Shown here in pieces: positions 20,957 to 32,000 of a stretch of DNA of 37,587 nucleotides. The stretch covers positions 1 to 37,587 of the forward strand of contig JANBPT010000409.1 of the NCBI GenBank assembly GCA_027575765.1, read 5' to 3'. The DNA comes from Tieghemiomyces parasiticus. Lineage: Eukaryota > Kickxellomycota > Dimargaritomycetes > Dimargaritales > Dimargaritaceae. Every line of letters starts with the position of its first letter. Position 1 is the first letter of the stretch. Below the pieces are notes generated by a model. That model searched no databases. It saw nothing but the letters and a program-made list of their open reading frames with translations, and was not told the origin of the DNA. The translations under genes were made by a program, and so were the position numbers.

Positions 20957-22683
20957 CCTTTAAGACCCATGGCGGTGGCGATGAAGGTAGCTGGTGGCGG
21001 GTGATGGGGGACTTGGACTGCATTTGTTGGACAACGTTGGTGGTGCACCTCCACCATGTATGGTTGGTTATAGTTAAACACTCGAGCCGTAGGATGACAG
21101 GCAGTCGCTCTACTTCTATCCAAAAGAAAACAAAAAACCACCATAGTTCGCAGCACCGTCTAGTCATGCGTGTGTTCTATTACCCGCGAAAAAGGTGGAA
21201 GCGGTTCAAGTAACATGGGAGTGGATGGTAGGAGCCCGGCCTGAGTGCCCGTAGGCTGTTATCAATGAGCAGCAGAGTGGCATACCTAGACCTAGCTGAC
21301 GAGGCTGCGAAGTCATTCGCTGACTCAAGCGTAGTTGCTTGAGGGCATTGTTCTGATAGCATAATCCAGTATTGTCCACCATCCGCCTTTTATCACGAGT
21401 GAAGGATGTAGCAGGACGGACGGTCCCCTGGCTGCCGGAAGTTGCAGATATTTCTGTCACTGCTTCCCACTTCCTAGTCTCCCCGCTCATTATCCTTAGA
21501 CCGGCCGTGCCAGGCCCTCCTTACTCTGCTGACCCGGCGCGCCATCTTACCCCTTAAATAATACAAGCCATTCTTTTTGTCAGCAAGTTTTGTGATCTGA
21601 CTGGCAACCAGTGCTGCTGCTGTATGGGCAAGATAATGGTCAGCCTGTGGTGGTCTGTCAGGTATTATACCAGGCCTCGACAGCCTAGGGATCATCCCCT
21701 TTGTTTGGGTCATCTCGTGTCGCTCTCCCGTCCGTCCCATCGCCAAACAGGACCAACGGCGGACCAGCATACCGACAGCCGGCACATCGGTCCAGGGGAA
21801 CCATAATTAAAGGAATTGGTCTTCAACCACCGTTCATGGGCTTCGAACGTCCACTCTCGCAGAACTGTATCAAGCCCCGCCACGTCTATTGTGGGCGGTG
21901 ATGGGTGCGATTTGTTTGGTTGGGCTACCGGCAGCCTTCGCGATCCAACGCTAGGTCCCGCGCCCCCATCAACCCAGGTTCCCAAGTTCTAACGGGAAGG
22001 CCCAATCCGCCTCTACAGTGGAGTCTTGTGGCGAGGGCAGAGGTTGGTGGTCATCCGCCCGGCCTAGTTTCCTGCCTTCCCTCTACCTACCACATCGTCA
22101 GTCATCCGATTCCACGTATGCTTACCTGTCATCTTCAGTTCACTAGCCTGACCATCACCGCCTGGTCCTTTCGGACACTTTATTCTTTTCTATTGCTCTG
22201 GTTCCTCCGCTGCCGCATCACTTGCATACTACACCATCCTCCCATCCGTCACAGACCCTCTACCTTCGAACACTAATATTATTTTCATTCCCCGCCCAGT
22301 CCATCGCGAGGTGAGTTTGCCCTGGCCATCCGAGGGCCCGACCGGTTGTCGGCCACGTTGCTAGCTTTTCAGCTTGGGTCCGCTACTGTTTTCCTGGTAG
22401 AAACCAGCACAGCTGGCCGCTTTCCCCGCATACGGGTCTTCGCCAGATTGCATTCCGACTCTACTTAGCACCGTAGTCGACCGCGTCCCACAGGTCGCAA
22501 ACCCTTGCCCCTCCCTTCTCCTACGCTGCCTCTCTGGGCCTCAACCTAAACCTAAACCTTTTTCTACCACCCCTCTCCACCTCGCCATCCTATCGTCCAC
22601 GACCTCGTGATTATCTACCGGATTCCTGCTCTTTTGCCAACCCACCCCCGTTTTTTTATTCCGGAATAGACACATTCTGACTG
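20957..22683. promoter_or_regulatory. Long upstream region of the myosin V gene
   Basis: These 1,727 bases lie between tandem genes. The last 600 bases become pyrimidine-rich toward the myosin ATG. A perfect donor (GCGAG/GTGAGT at 22311) and a later acceptor (GGAATAG ending at 22669) suggest a 5'-leader intron. CCTAAA appears twice in tandem at about 22547-22558; two copies are too few to call a telomere-like repeat. Short frames elsewhere have no recognisable features. Confidence 0.4.
22311..22669 (+). other. Candidate 5'-leader intron of the myosin V gene
   Basis: The donor GTGAGT at 22311 is a full consensus match, and the first suitable acceptor before the ATG is TAG at 22667-22669 after a T-rich tract. 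Removal would leave 14 leader bases before the ATG in the second exon. At 359 bases it is longer than the coding introns in this window. This is inferred from sites alone. Confidence 0.35.
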
Positions 22684-25600
22684 ATGGCCAGCACCCAGTT
22701 GCTGGATTTGTACGTCAAGGGCACGCGGGCCTGGTTCCCGGACCCAGAGGAAGGGTGGGTGCGTGGCCAGCTCACGACCAAGACGGTGGATGGTCCCACC
22801 ACCGTACTCAACTTTGAGACTGAAGGGGGCCGCGCTGTCAGTGTCGAGGCCACTGCCGCCGACGTCGATGCCAAGCGCGTGGAGCTGCCCCCGCTGTGCA
22901 ATCCGCCCATCCTGGAGGGTATCGACGACCTCACCCACCTCAGCCACCTGCATGAACCGGCCGTCCTCCACAATATCCGCACCCGCTACGCCCAGCACAA
23001 CATTTACACCTACTCCGGTATCGTGCTCATCGCCGTCAACCCCTTCCAGCGTGTCTCGCTCTACTCCCAGGATATTATCGAGGCGTATTCGGGTCGCTCC
23101 CGTGGTGAGCTCGAGCCCCACCTGTTTGCCATCGCCGAAGATGCCTACCAGGGCATGGTCCGCGATGGCCGCGATCAAACCATTATCGTGTCGGGCGAGA
23201 GCGGAGCCGGCAAGACGGTAAGCGCCAAGTATATCATGCGCTACCTGGCCTCGGTGCACCAGAGCCCCGCCATCGCCAAGCCCAAGGGTGCCCCCAGCCA
23301 GCCGGAACACAGCCAGGTTGAGGAACAGATCCTGGCCACGAACCCCATCCTGGAGGCTTTCGGTAACGCCAAGACTACTCGTAACGATAACTCGTCCCGG
23401 TTCGGAAAGTACATTGAAATCCGCTTCAATCCAGGTTTCCAGATCGTGGGCGCCCGGATTCGTACCTACCTCCTGGAGCGCTCGCGACTCATTTACCAGC
23501 CCCCGACAGAGCGCAACTACCATATCTTCTACCAGCTGTGCGCCGCCGCCCCACCCGATCTGGCGGCGGAACTTGGTCTGGAGGGGTCCCACGCCGACTT
23601 CCACTACCTCAACCAGGGCGGCGAGGGCCAAATCCGCGGCGTTGACGATGCGGCTGAGTTTGCCGCCACATCAGCCGCCTTGGCCACCGTAGGCATCGAC
23701 GAGAACCGGCAGCGCGACGTGTTCCGTCTACTGGCGGGCTTGCTGCACCTCGGGAACGTGGAGTTTAGCGGTACCGACCGCGCGGGCGCCTACGTGGATG
23801 AGGCCCAGCCCGCCTTCGCCCGGGCAATGGAGCTACTGGCCCTCGACGGGTCCCTCTTCCACCGCTGGCTGGTCAAGAAGCAAATCGTCATGCGCACAGA
23901 GCGTATCACTTCATCGCTCACCCGGGCTCAGGCCGCCCTGGTGCGCGACTCGGTGGCCAAGTTCGTTTACGCCCACCTCTTCGATTGGCTGGTGACCGCG
24001 GTCAACCGCAGCCTGGGAACCCCGGCCATGCTGAGCGAGGCCCGGGCCTTCATTGGCGTGTTGGACATTTATGGCTTTGAACATTTCGAGAAGAACTCAT
24101 TCGAACAATTCTGCATCAATTACGCCAACGAGAAGTTACAGCAAGAGTTCAACAAGCACGTCTTTAAGCTGGAACAGGAGGAGTACGCCCGCGAGGAGAT
24201 CGCCAACTGGACCTTCATTGACTACAGCGACAACCAGCCCTGTATCGACCTTATTGAGGGACGGCTGGGCGTCCTGGCCCTCCTAGATGAGGAGAGCCGG
24301 CTCCCCAGCGGGTCTGACGCCTCGCTCCTCACCAAGCTGTATAAGCAGTTCGCTCCGGCCGAGCGGCCGGGTAAGGCCACCGGGCCGCCGCCGGTGTTCA
24401 GTAAACCGCGCTTCTCCAACGCCGCCTTCACCGTGCACCACTACGCCCACGAAGTGACTTACGAGGCCGACGGCTTCATCGAGAAGAATAAGGACACCGT
24501 GCCCGACGAAATTGCCGATGTCTTGCGCGCCACAGGCTCCCCGTTCCTCGCCGAGGTGCTGGCCGGTAGTCGGGAGGTCGAGGAGGAACCCTCCGCCCGC
24601 AGCCCGGCGGCTCGCCCGCGTGGTGGAGCCAAGGCGCGCACCCTGGGTTCGGTGTTCAAGGCTTCTCTCATCAGCCTTATGGCCACCATTGGAACCACCG
24701 AGTCCCACTACATTCGTTGCGTGAAGCCCAACGAGAGCAAAGTGGCGTGGGCGTTCGACCCCCAGATGGTACTCAGCCAGCTGCGCGCCTGCGGTGTCCT
24801 AGAGACGATCCGTATCAGCTGCAGCGGGTACCCATCCCGCCGCCTGATTCCGGAGTTTGACGAGCGCTACCACGTCCTGGCTCCGGATGGTGCACGGGGG
24901 GACGACCCCCGGGCGCTGGCCCGGACCATCCTGACCCGCACCCTGCCCGAGACTGACAAGTACCAGATCGGCCTAACCAAGGTGTTCTTCCGCGCCGGCC
25001 AGCTGGCGTTCCTGGAGAAGCTGCGTACCGAACGGCTAAACACCTGCGCCACCCTGATCCAGAAGCACGCGCGCCGCATGGTTCAGCGCCGACGCTACCT
25101 CCGTTTGCGCGCCGCAATCTTGGTGGTGCAGGCCTTGGCCCGGCGTGCCCTGGCCCGCGCCGAGACCCGCCGACTCCGCCGGGACGCAGCTGCGCAGGCC
25201 ATTCAGACCTGGTGGCGCGCCCGCCACGCCAGGCGCCGGTTTATTACTTTGCGCACGGCCTGCTGTACCATCCAACGGTTCGCTCGCGGGGCCCTGGCCC
25301 GACGCCAGTTCATCTGGACGCGCCGCAATGGCGCCGCCGTGACCCTACAGAAGTACGGGCGTGCCGCCCTGGCTCGCCGGCACTATCGCCGCCAGCTGTC
25401 CCTGGTTGTCATGATGCAGTCCTGTCTGCGCCGGCGCCGCGCCCGCCGCGAGTTGGCCGCCCGCCGCACAGAGGCTCGGTCGATTCACCGCATCAAGGAG
25501 GTATCCCTCAACCTCGAGAACAAGGTTATGGAACTCACTCGCCAGCTGGCCGCCGAGAAGGAAGAGCACCGCGCGCTCAAGAAGAAGTACGCCGACATGG

Positions 25601-27384
25601 AAAACCGGTCCACCTCTTACTACGATAAGTGGAAGGGCTTGGAGACCCAGATGGCGACCATGTTGGCCCAAAAGGACCAGGCCCTCAACGAGCGCACCAA
25701 GGAGCTGGCAAAGATCCGCGAGGACTACGAGGCCCTGGCCAACCAGCTCGAGCAGCTCGCCGAAGAATTCCAGACCAAGGAGGACGAGATCGAGGCCGTA
25801 CGCGGCGAACTGGCCGACGCCCGCGAGACCGGCGCGGCGTATACGAGCAGCCAGGCCCTGGTCGCCCAGCTTCAGGAAGAGATGGCCAACCTCAAACTGC
25901 AGCTCGCTTCGGTGGGCGGTCCCGTCGGCCACGGCGGCGCCCTCGAGTCGGGCCGTGACCGCAAGTTGTCGCAGCCAGACTTTGCCAACACGGTCCGGCC
26001 GCCTTCCGGCCGCGGGGCTGGCCAGCGCTGGAAGCGCGCCACGGTGGGCCCCACCCAGGGCTCGGACTTGGCCAACATGCTAAAACTGCAGTTCGACAGC
26101 GTCCATGGCACCGACGAACCCGACGAGTTTAGCACCATGAATGGCAGCATCGAGTACCCCTTCCTGGGCCCGGAGGAAATGGAGCGCATCCTGGACAGCG
26201 ACGAGCTCATCAACGAGATTTTGGACGAGCTGGTGCACACCTTGGTGGTCCCTATTCCGAACTTCCAGTACGAGTTCCCGGCCCTCGAGCTGGTGTACCC
26301 AGCCCACCTCATCGGGTTCTGCGCCATCCAGATGTTCAAGTTTAACATGGCCCCACGCATCCAGAAGCTCATGATGAGCGTGATCGCCACCATCCAGAAG
26401 CAGACGGTGGCCTTCGACAGTGACTTTGACTGCGCCTTCTGGCTGTCTAACGTGTTCGAACTTCTCTCCATCATCAAGACCACGATGAGCGAGCATGACA
26501 CCAACCTGTACGAATACGTCGAGTCGGAGCGTGCCATGAGCGAAAGCATGCAGTACCTGGAGTCCTTGCTCTCCGATATTTACTTCGGCTGGGTCAAGGA
26601 GCTGCAGAAGCGGTTCGTTAAGCTCATCATCCCGGGGGTGGTTGAGAGCGAGGCCCTGCCGGGCTTCCGGTCGAACGACTCCAACTTCCTCAGCAAGATC
26701 ATCGGACACAAGGAGTCGAGCGTCAAGATTGAACATGTCCTCAACTTCTTTAACAACGTGTGGAAGATCATGCAATTCTATTGCGTCGACCCGGCTATCA
26801 TGAAGCAGATCATCTCGGAGCTGCTCAGTACGATTGGCGTCACGGCGTTTAACCACATCATCATGCGCAAGAACTTTTGCTCATGGAAGCGAGGCATGCA
26901 GATCCAGTACAACTTGACTCGCCTCGAGGAGTGGTGCAAGGCCCACGACGTGGCTGACAACACGCGGCACTCAGAGATGCTACTGCAAGCCGTCAAGCTG
27001 CTGCAGCTGCAGAAGAACACCTTGGCCGACATCAACGTAATGTTTGACGTGTGCGACCTGCTCAACCCAGCCCAGATCAAAAAGCTACTGTCCATCTACT
27101 CCGTCTCCGACTACGAGAACCCGATCAGCCAGGACATTCTGGCCGAGATCGCGCGGCGCAGCGCCAGCAGCGAGCGGGCCGATCCTCTCCTCCTCGACTC
27201 CAACGATCTTAACGAGCAGGTGTTGTATTTAACCGCGCGCAAGGTACCCCTCATTGAGAAGTACATCCCGCCCAAGCTCAACCTCGCCCGAGTCCGGTCG
27301 CTGGTGCAGAGCCACCCAGGAGTGATCCATGCCGCCATCATGCCCGTCGGTGCCCCTGTCCAGGGTTCACCAGGGTCCCTATAA
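22684..27384 (+). CDS. MYO2: Class V myosin heavy chain (intronless)
   Basis: A single open frame of 1,566 residues, close to yeast Myo2 (1,574). It is the actin motor for secretory vesicle and organelle transport to growth sites. An SH3-like N-terminal subdomain (about 9-55, RAWFPDPEEGWVRGQL) precedes the motor. The P-loop GESGAGKT is at 171-178, switch I NDNSSRFGK at 234-242, and switch II LDIYGFEHFE from 460. The relay and SH helices lead into six IQ motifs (about 792-925: LIQKHARR, VVQALARR, AIQTWWRA, TIQRFARG, TLQKYGRA, MMQSCLRR) that bind calmodulin-type light chains. A coiled coil (about 930-1080) gives the dimer. The globular DIL cargo-binding domain spans about 1170-1520, with PNFQYEFPALELVY. 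The ATG at 22684 is followed immediately by the family N terminus. Large antisense frames over this gene are shadows. The class is certain; the symbol follows yeast naming. Confidence 0.96.
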   Translation: MASTQLLDLYVKGTRAWFPDPEEGWVRGQLTTKTVDGPTTVLNFETEGGRAVSVEATAADVDAKRVELPPLCNPPILEGIDDLTHLSHLHEPAVLHNIRTRYAQHNIYTYSGIVLIAVNPFQRVSLYSQDIIEAYSGRSRGELEPHLFAIAEDAYQGMVRDGRDQTIIVSGESGAGKTVSAKYIMRYLASVHQSPAIAKPKGAPSQPEHSQVEEQILATNPILEAFGNAKTTRNDNSSRFGKYIEIRFNPGFQIVGARIRTYLLERSRLIYQPPTERNYHIFYQLCAAAPPDLAAELGLEGSHADFHYLNQGGEGQIRGVDDAAEFAATSAALATVGIDENRQRDVFRLLAGLLHLGNVEFSGTDRAGAYVDEAQPAFARAMELLALDGSLFHRWLVKKQIVMRTERITSSLTRAQAALVRDSVAKFVYAHLFDWLVTAVNRSLGTPAMLSEARAFIGVLDIYGFEHFEKNSFEQFCINYANEKLQQEFNKHVFKLEQEEYAREEIANWTFIDYSDNQPCIDLIEGRLGVLALLDEESRLPSGSDASLLTKLYKQFAPAERPGKATGPPPVFSKPRFSNAAFTVHHYAHEVTYEADGFIEKNKDTVPDEIADVLRATGSPFLAEVLAGSREVEEEPSARSPAARPRGGAKARTLGSVFKASLISLMATIGTTESHYIRCVKPNESKVAWAFDPQMVLSQLRACGVLETIRISCSGYPSRRLIPEFDERYHVLAPDGARGDDPRALARTILTRTLPETDKYQIGLTKVFFRAGQLAFLEKLRTERLNTCATLIQKHARRMVQRRRYLRLRAAILVVQALARRALARAETRRLRRDAAAQAIQTWWRARHARRRFITLRTACCTIQRFARGALARRQFIWTRRNGAAVTLQKYGRAALARRHYRRQLSLVVMMQSCLRRRRARRELAARRTEARSIHRIKEVSLNLENKVMELTRQLAAEKEEHRALKKKYADMENRSTSYYDKWKGLETQMATMLAQKDQALNERTKELAKIREDYEALANQLEQLAEEFQTKEDEIEAVRGELADARETGAAYTSSQALVAQLQEEMANLKLQLASVGGPVGHGGALESGRDRKLSQPDFANTVRPPSGRGAGQRWKRATVGPTQGSDLANMLKLQFDSVHGTDEPDEFSTMNGSIEYPFLGPEEMERILDSDELINEILDELVHTLVVPIPNFQYEFPALELVYPAHLIGFCAIQMFKFNMAPRIQKLMMSVIATIQKQTVAFDSDFDCAFWLSNVFELLSIIKTTMSEHDTNLYEYVESERAMSESMQYLESLLSDIYFGWVKELQKRFVKLIIPGVVESEALPGFRSNDSNFLSKIIGHKESSVKIEHVLNFFNNVWKIMQFYCVDPAIMKQIISELLSTIGVTAFNHIIMRKNFCSWKRGMQIQYNLTRLEEWCKAHDVADNTRHSEMLLQAVKLLQLQKNTLADINVMFDVCDLLNPAQIKKLLSIYSVSDYENPISQDILAEIARRSASSERADPLLLDSNDLNEQVLYLTARKVPLIEKYIPPKLNLARVRSLVQSHPGVIHAAIMPVGAPVQGSPGSL

Positions 27385-29003
27385 GCACCCGCCCCTCTGC
27401 CATTGTCCGGGCCATTTATTTGCCAAGGAGTTAGAAGCCTCCTCTGTCCTTTTAAGCCCTCCTCAGACTTTACGATATATCCGTATATATACCCACCACC
27501 CATACATAGCCCGCTGTCTGTATCCGCCCGGGCCCTTGCCCTGCCTGTCAATGTCTTCATGGTATGGTGATCCTTTGCAGACGTCGACCTGCCGGGGCTT
27601 GGCTCATCTTCCTGTGAACCCCGCCCCCCTTGTCCTAGCATCGACGCGGTTGCCTCCGTGTCCGTGCGGAGCATTCCGCATCACCCCTCTCCTTTTCCAT
27701 CACTTCCAATCCCGAGGGCTTCTTTGTCTTATTGTTTAGTTGTGAGGGAGTGGCTCCCTATTTTCCTCCCGCTCCCCCCCTCTTTTCTTTGGCTTATTCG
27801 CGACTTTTTCCCAATATACCCAACTTTCACATCTTTGTCTCCCATAGCCCTACCCCCACTCTACCGTACTAAACTGACGGTAGGATCGTGCCTAGTTGAG
27901 CAGGGCACGCAAAAATACGACGATGGCCATAGCGGTTGGTGGACAGTGTCAGCTCAGGAGGCATTAGCTATAATGCGAGCTCCGTAATAAGATTTGGCTC
28001 ACGAGCGACCAGCTGCAATGCGTGTTAACTTTTCGGTATTGAACACGTGCGGACTACACTTGACATGGCAGCCCGTTAACGACCACCGCTGGGTATGCGA
28101 ACGCAGCTGGTCTCCCTCGGCAAGCAGATGGGGACACCTAACTACAAGTTTACCCTACCGGGGCGGGAATCACAATAATACCCACGACACGCTCAACAAG
28201 CTCGATTCTACCTCCTTATGCATGGGCATCTATACGTGGCTGCCGCGAGTAGCAGTGAGGAGGGCAAATTATATGTCCGGCCGTCGATACATGAAGTATA
28301 ATTAGGTGCACGGTCAGTCGGCAGGTAGCATGAAATTCCGACCTTTAATCTGAGGTCACAACCCCTGCAGCCTGAATATTGATGTCCCTTTAAGATCAGT
28401 TGGCCTTGCCAGTGCCCAAGGCGCCTAGGAACTCTAATTAAACCTCCGGGATTCTTCGCCATGGCCAATCGGGCCTGGACAGTGCAACGTGTGGCAGAGT
28501 TCCTGTTGCTTTACCTTTTTACTCGCCCGCCCACCTGCCCGCCCCCTGGAAGGAATAGAGTCACGTGACAAACAATTATCCTCACCGACTAGGCAGCCAT
28601 GCCCAATATACTCCATTTTTTTATATAGAGAGAGAAAGCTCTAGTCCTCATCCGGACTGCGGCCACACGGTTGGCGCGACACGCCGTTTTCTAAACTTTT
28701 TTTTTTCTTCTTTTTGCTCGTCGACCAGTTCACTAACCTGCTCGAGAACGCCTATCCGCCACTGGAGGAAAAACCGTTCACCCCCTCCGCGACGCTCGGT
28801 CACTTCGAGACCGCTTCTGTTGTCAATGCGAACATTTGCACTTCCTAACGACACGCATGTACCGGCCCCCTACCGCTCGACCCGATTGACCCAGACGCGA
28901 GCCACATTCCGTGCCCGGCCCTCTTCGCCAGTCGCCGTCCCCCCACCTTTGCCCGCTACACTGGTAACCCTTAGACTGACTCGCCCCACCGACTCATTCC
29001 GAC
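27385..29003. promoter_or_regulatory. Region between myosin V and UTP20
   Basis: These 1,619 bases hold the myosin 3' end and the UTP20 promoter. The first 460 bases are C/T-rich. Two CACGTG boxes are present, at 28044-28049 and within the palindrome at 28560-28569. A TATATAGAGAGAGAAA tract lies near 28622-28637 and a poly-T/TC run near 28698-28712. Short frames have no recognisable protein and no splice link to UTP20, whose frame has a stop at 28977. Confidence 0.4.
28560..28569. promoter_or_regulatory. Palindromic E-box GTCACGTGAC upstream of UTP20
   Basis: This is a perfect 10-base palindrome centred on CACGTG, 435 bases before the UTP20 ATG. It is the ideal site for class B bHLH factors (Cbf1, USF, Max). 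Plain CACGTG occurs many times in this GC-rich window by chance, including in coding regions, but I saw the 10-base form only here. Confidence 0.4.
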
Positions 29004-32000
29004 ATGGCCTTCACAGAATCCCTCAAGGTGGCCACAATCACCCCGTCGGGCAAATTGCGCCACAAGTTCACCTCGTTCCGCGCCCGTCTGGATGCCACCG
29101 AGATCAATGTCACCCGGCGCCTGGTGCGCCACCTGGATGAGCCCGAAGTACAAGGTTCTTACTTTCAGGAGGCTTTAGCCGCCTGGACGGAGCTAAACTG
29201 CTCAATCCCCTTCACCCGGTTTGTACGCGCCGTCACTCCGCTATGCGGCTCGCTGCCGGCCCTGCTCTTCCATCGCGACGCCGTCGTTAGTTTGCTTTTG
29301 GAACACCTACAGGTGTCCACTCCACACAGCGCCCCAGCCCTCTTGGACCTGATCGCCGTCCTGGCCCGCGACCTCCTTGAGGAATTTCTGCCGCACCTCG
29401 AGCCGGTGGTGCAGGCCCTAGGCCCGCTGGCCCGGTTCGAACATGCTGCCACCGTCGAGGGCACCTTCCGCACGCTCACCCTCCTCTTCAAGCATCTCCT
29501 CCCCTTCCTAACTCCGGACCTACGGCCGTCCTTCCGGGGTATGGAGTCGCTACTCGGTGCGACCCGCCATAAGCCACACGTGCGCCGCTTCGCCGCCGAG
29601 TCGTGCGCCTACCTGCTGCGCAAGTGTCCTCGATCCCGCCTGCGCATCACCATCCCATTCATCCTGGCCCGGTATCGCGCCCGGCCGAATCCAACCTATG
29701 CCGAAGGACTGGCCCTGATGTTTTACGAAGCCATGAAGAGTTCCGAAGGCCGTACCCACTCCCGGGCCCTGCCCCTGTGGACCGAACTGATTGGCGCCTT
29801 GGGCCACTCAGACAATGCTGCCGATAAGGCTGAGGGTGAAGCCCCGGCCGCTGGCGACCTGTCGGCCGACAACGCGGCGATGATCGATCCAGCCACGGTT
29901 ATCGTAGACCACCTGCTTCGCATGTTGATGTTGAACATGGTTGCGGATGATGTCACATTTGTTGAATCCACTCTGGTCCGCGGGTTACGACGGGCCACCG
30001 GTGCGGCCGCCCAGCTGCCAATCCTGGCCTTGTTGACCACTCTCGCCGGTTTGCGCGGCGGTGAGCTGCTGACGGACCTCGCTGCCTTGGCCCAGGCCTT
30101 TACTCCCTTGGCGAGCCTCACTACCGCGACCTCCGCTGCCGAGAGTCAATCCCTAACCACAGCCATCACAGACCTTGGTTTAACCCTCCTAGCAGCCGCT
30201 CCGCTCGACGTGGCCTTGACGCTGGATCGCGCGTGGTTGGCTCCGCTGTTTGCCCAAGCCCCGCCGGCGGCTGTCCTGCCCCTGGCTCAGCGTTTGTTAG
30301 ACCTCAATTGGTCCCACTGGGTACCCCTTCTGCTACCACGCCTGGTTGCGTATACGAAGGCCCACTACACGGCCGCCGGACATGTGGCTATCTTCGCGGC
30401 CTTCTGGGATCGGTTACTCCAGGCCGACGGTATCCTGGACTCGGCTCTGGCCGTGCTAGGCGGGGCCGCGGCTCCCTACCGTTCCCCTACCGGCCAACTC
30501 GTCTTTCCCGGGGGTGACTTTCCTGCGGCGCTGCTGGATCGTCTCACCCAGCCTATCGATTGGGCTCGGCTGGGGCAACTGCTGGGGTCCGAGGCAGCGT
30601 CTGGTGATGTGCTGGAAGAGATCGAGGGTGACAATGATCACCTGGCCGTGTGCACCATCCTGGCGCTCCTACCACGCCTCTACCTGCCATCCGAAACGAC
30701 CATTGCCACCCTCGATCGGCTCGCCCAGGCGCTTACCGATTACCTCACTACATCGGGCATCCCGGTCGTGGACGGTCCGGGGTTTGCACTCGCCTGCGTC
30801 CTAGGTACAGCGGTGCGCTCCCGCCTGGCCTTCCAAGCCCTCGACCCCGCTCGCTACACCGCAGCCCTGGAGGCAGCCTGGCCTGACCACTTTGATCACT
30901 TTCTACTGGTGCATACCACCAACCCAGCCGTGCTAACCGCCTTCGGGGAATACGCCGCCCAGCTCAACCCGGCCGTGCTCACCAGTGATCACCTGGCCCG
31001 GGCTCTTCCGGCCCTGCTACCGAACCTCGCGTCCCCCCACGCCGATGTACGTCGCAGTACCCTCGGCGTTCTGAGCCGTTTTCAGCCCTTGCCAGCTCTG
31101 TCGACCCGCCCCAACGACCCGGCGGAACCCTGCCCTGTGTTTCAGCTCGCACTAGCCATGGAGGATATAGAACCCACGTTCGAGAATTACCGTGATCGCC
31201 TGGCCGCCCTGCGCCGACTGTCTGTGCCCTACACCACCCGGCGCGTGCCTGCGACTTACCTCGAGGTGCTCCCGCAGCTCTGCCTGGGCAATCTTGCTAT
31301 AAATTTGAAACCGGTGTGGGAGGCCGTCGCCGCAGTGCTCAGAGAACTGGCCGTCGCCCAGGGGCCGCGGGTTTGGCGCCTGCTATTAGACCGACTGCTG
31401 GCCTACGACGGCCGTGCCCCGCTAGGATCAACCCGGCCAACCAAGCCCGTGATGGACGCTCACTTCAACCTCATGAAGCAAGTGACGGACCCCACGGCGG
31501 GGTTCCAGCGTCTGGCCACCGTCAAGGCCGGCGTTCGCACTGACGACAACCGCCGCCGGCAGGTCGCCGCGGTCTTGGCACGCGAGTACGGCCTGATCAC
31601 GGACACCCGTGATGTGTCGTTGGCCGCCTTCGTCCGCCTGACCGGGTTCACATTTGAGCGGGTCGATCTCGTGCACCTAGTCCGTCAGGTTTACGCTGTC
31701 GTGGCGGTCGCCGGTCCCCGCCTTTTGGCCCGTGACCCCACCGTATATGGCCAGCTCGTGGCCGCCTTCCTGCGCGACCGCTTCCCCATCGCCCTGCGCA
31801 CCCTGCCCTCCGAGCCTACCCTTCCCGACGGCACCTCCCTCGCTGCCCTAGTCGCTGATCTGCTTCGAGCTGCTGATGCCCTTGACGTGGCGTATCCGCG
31901 CCGGACCTCGCCCGCGTACTCCCGCCTGGTTGGCAACCGCAGCCTCAAACAGTTCCAGCTCACGCAGTGCCTGCTGCTTCTCTCTCGTGCCGAAGCCGGT

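Noticed and set aside
22540..22565. Telomere-like CCTAAA repeat
   Set aside because: Only two adjacent copies are present inside a C/T-rich leader; no array.
22615..23631. 338-codon minus-strand frame over the myosin gene
   Set aside because: It is antisense to the motor domain, where GC-rich codons keep the opposite frame open; its translation has no family motif and its frame follows the codon phase of the real gene.
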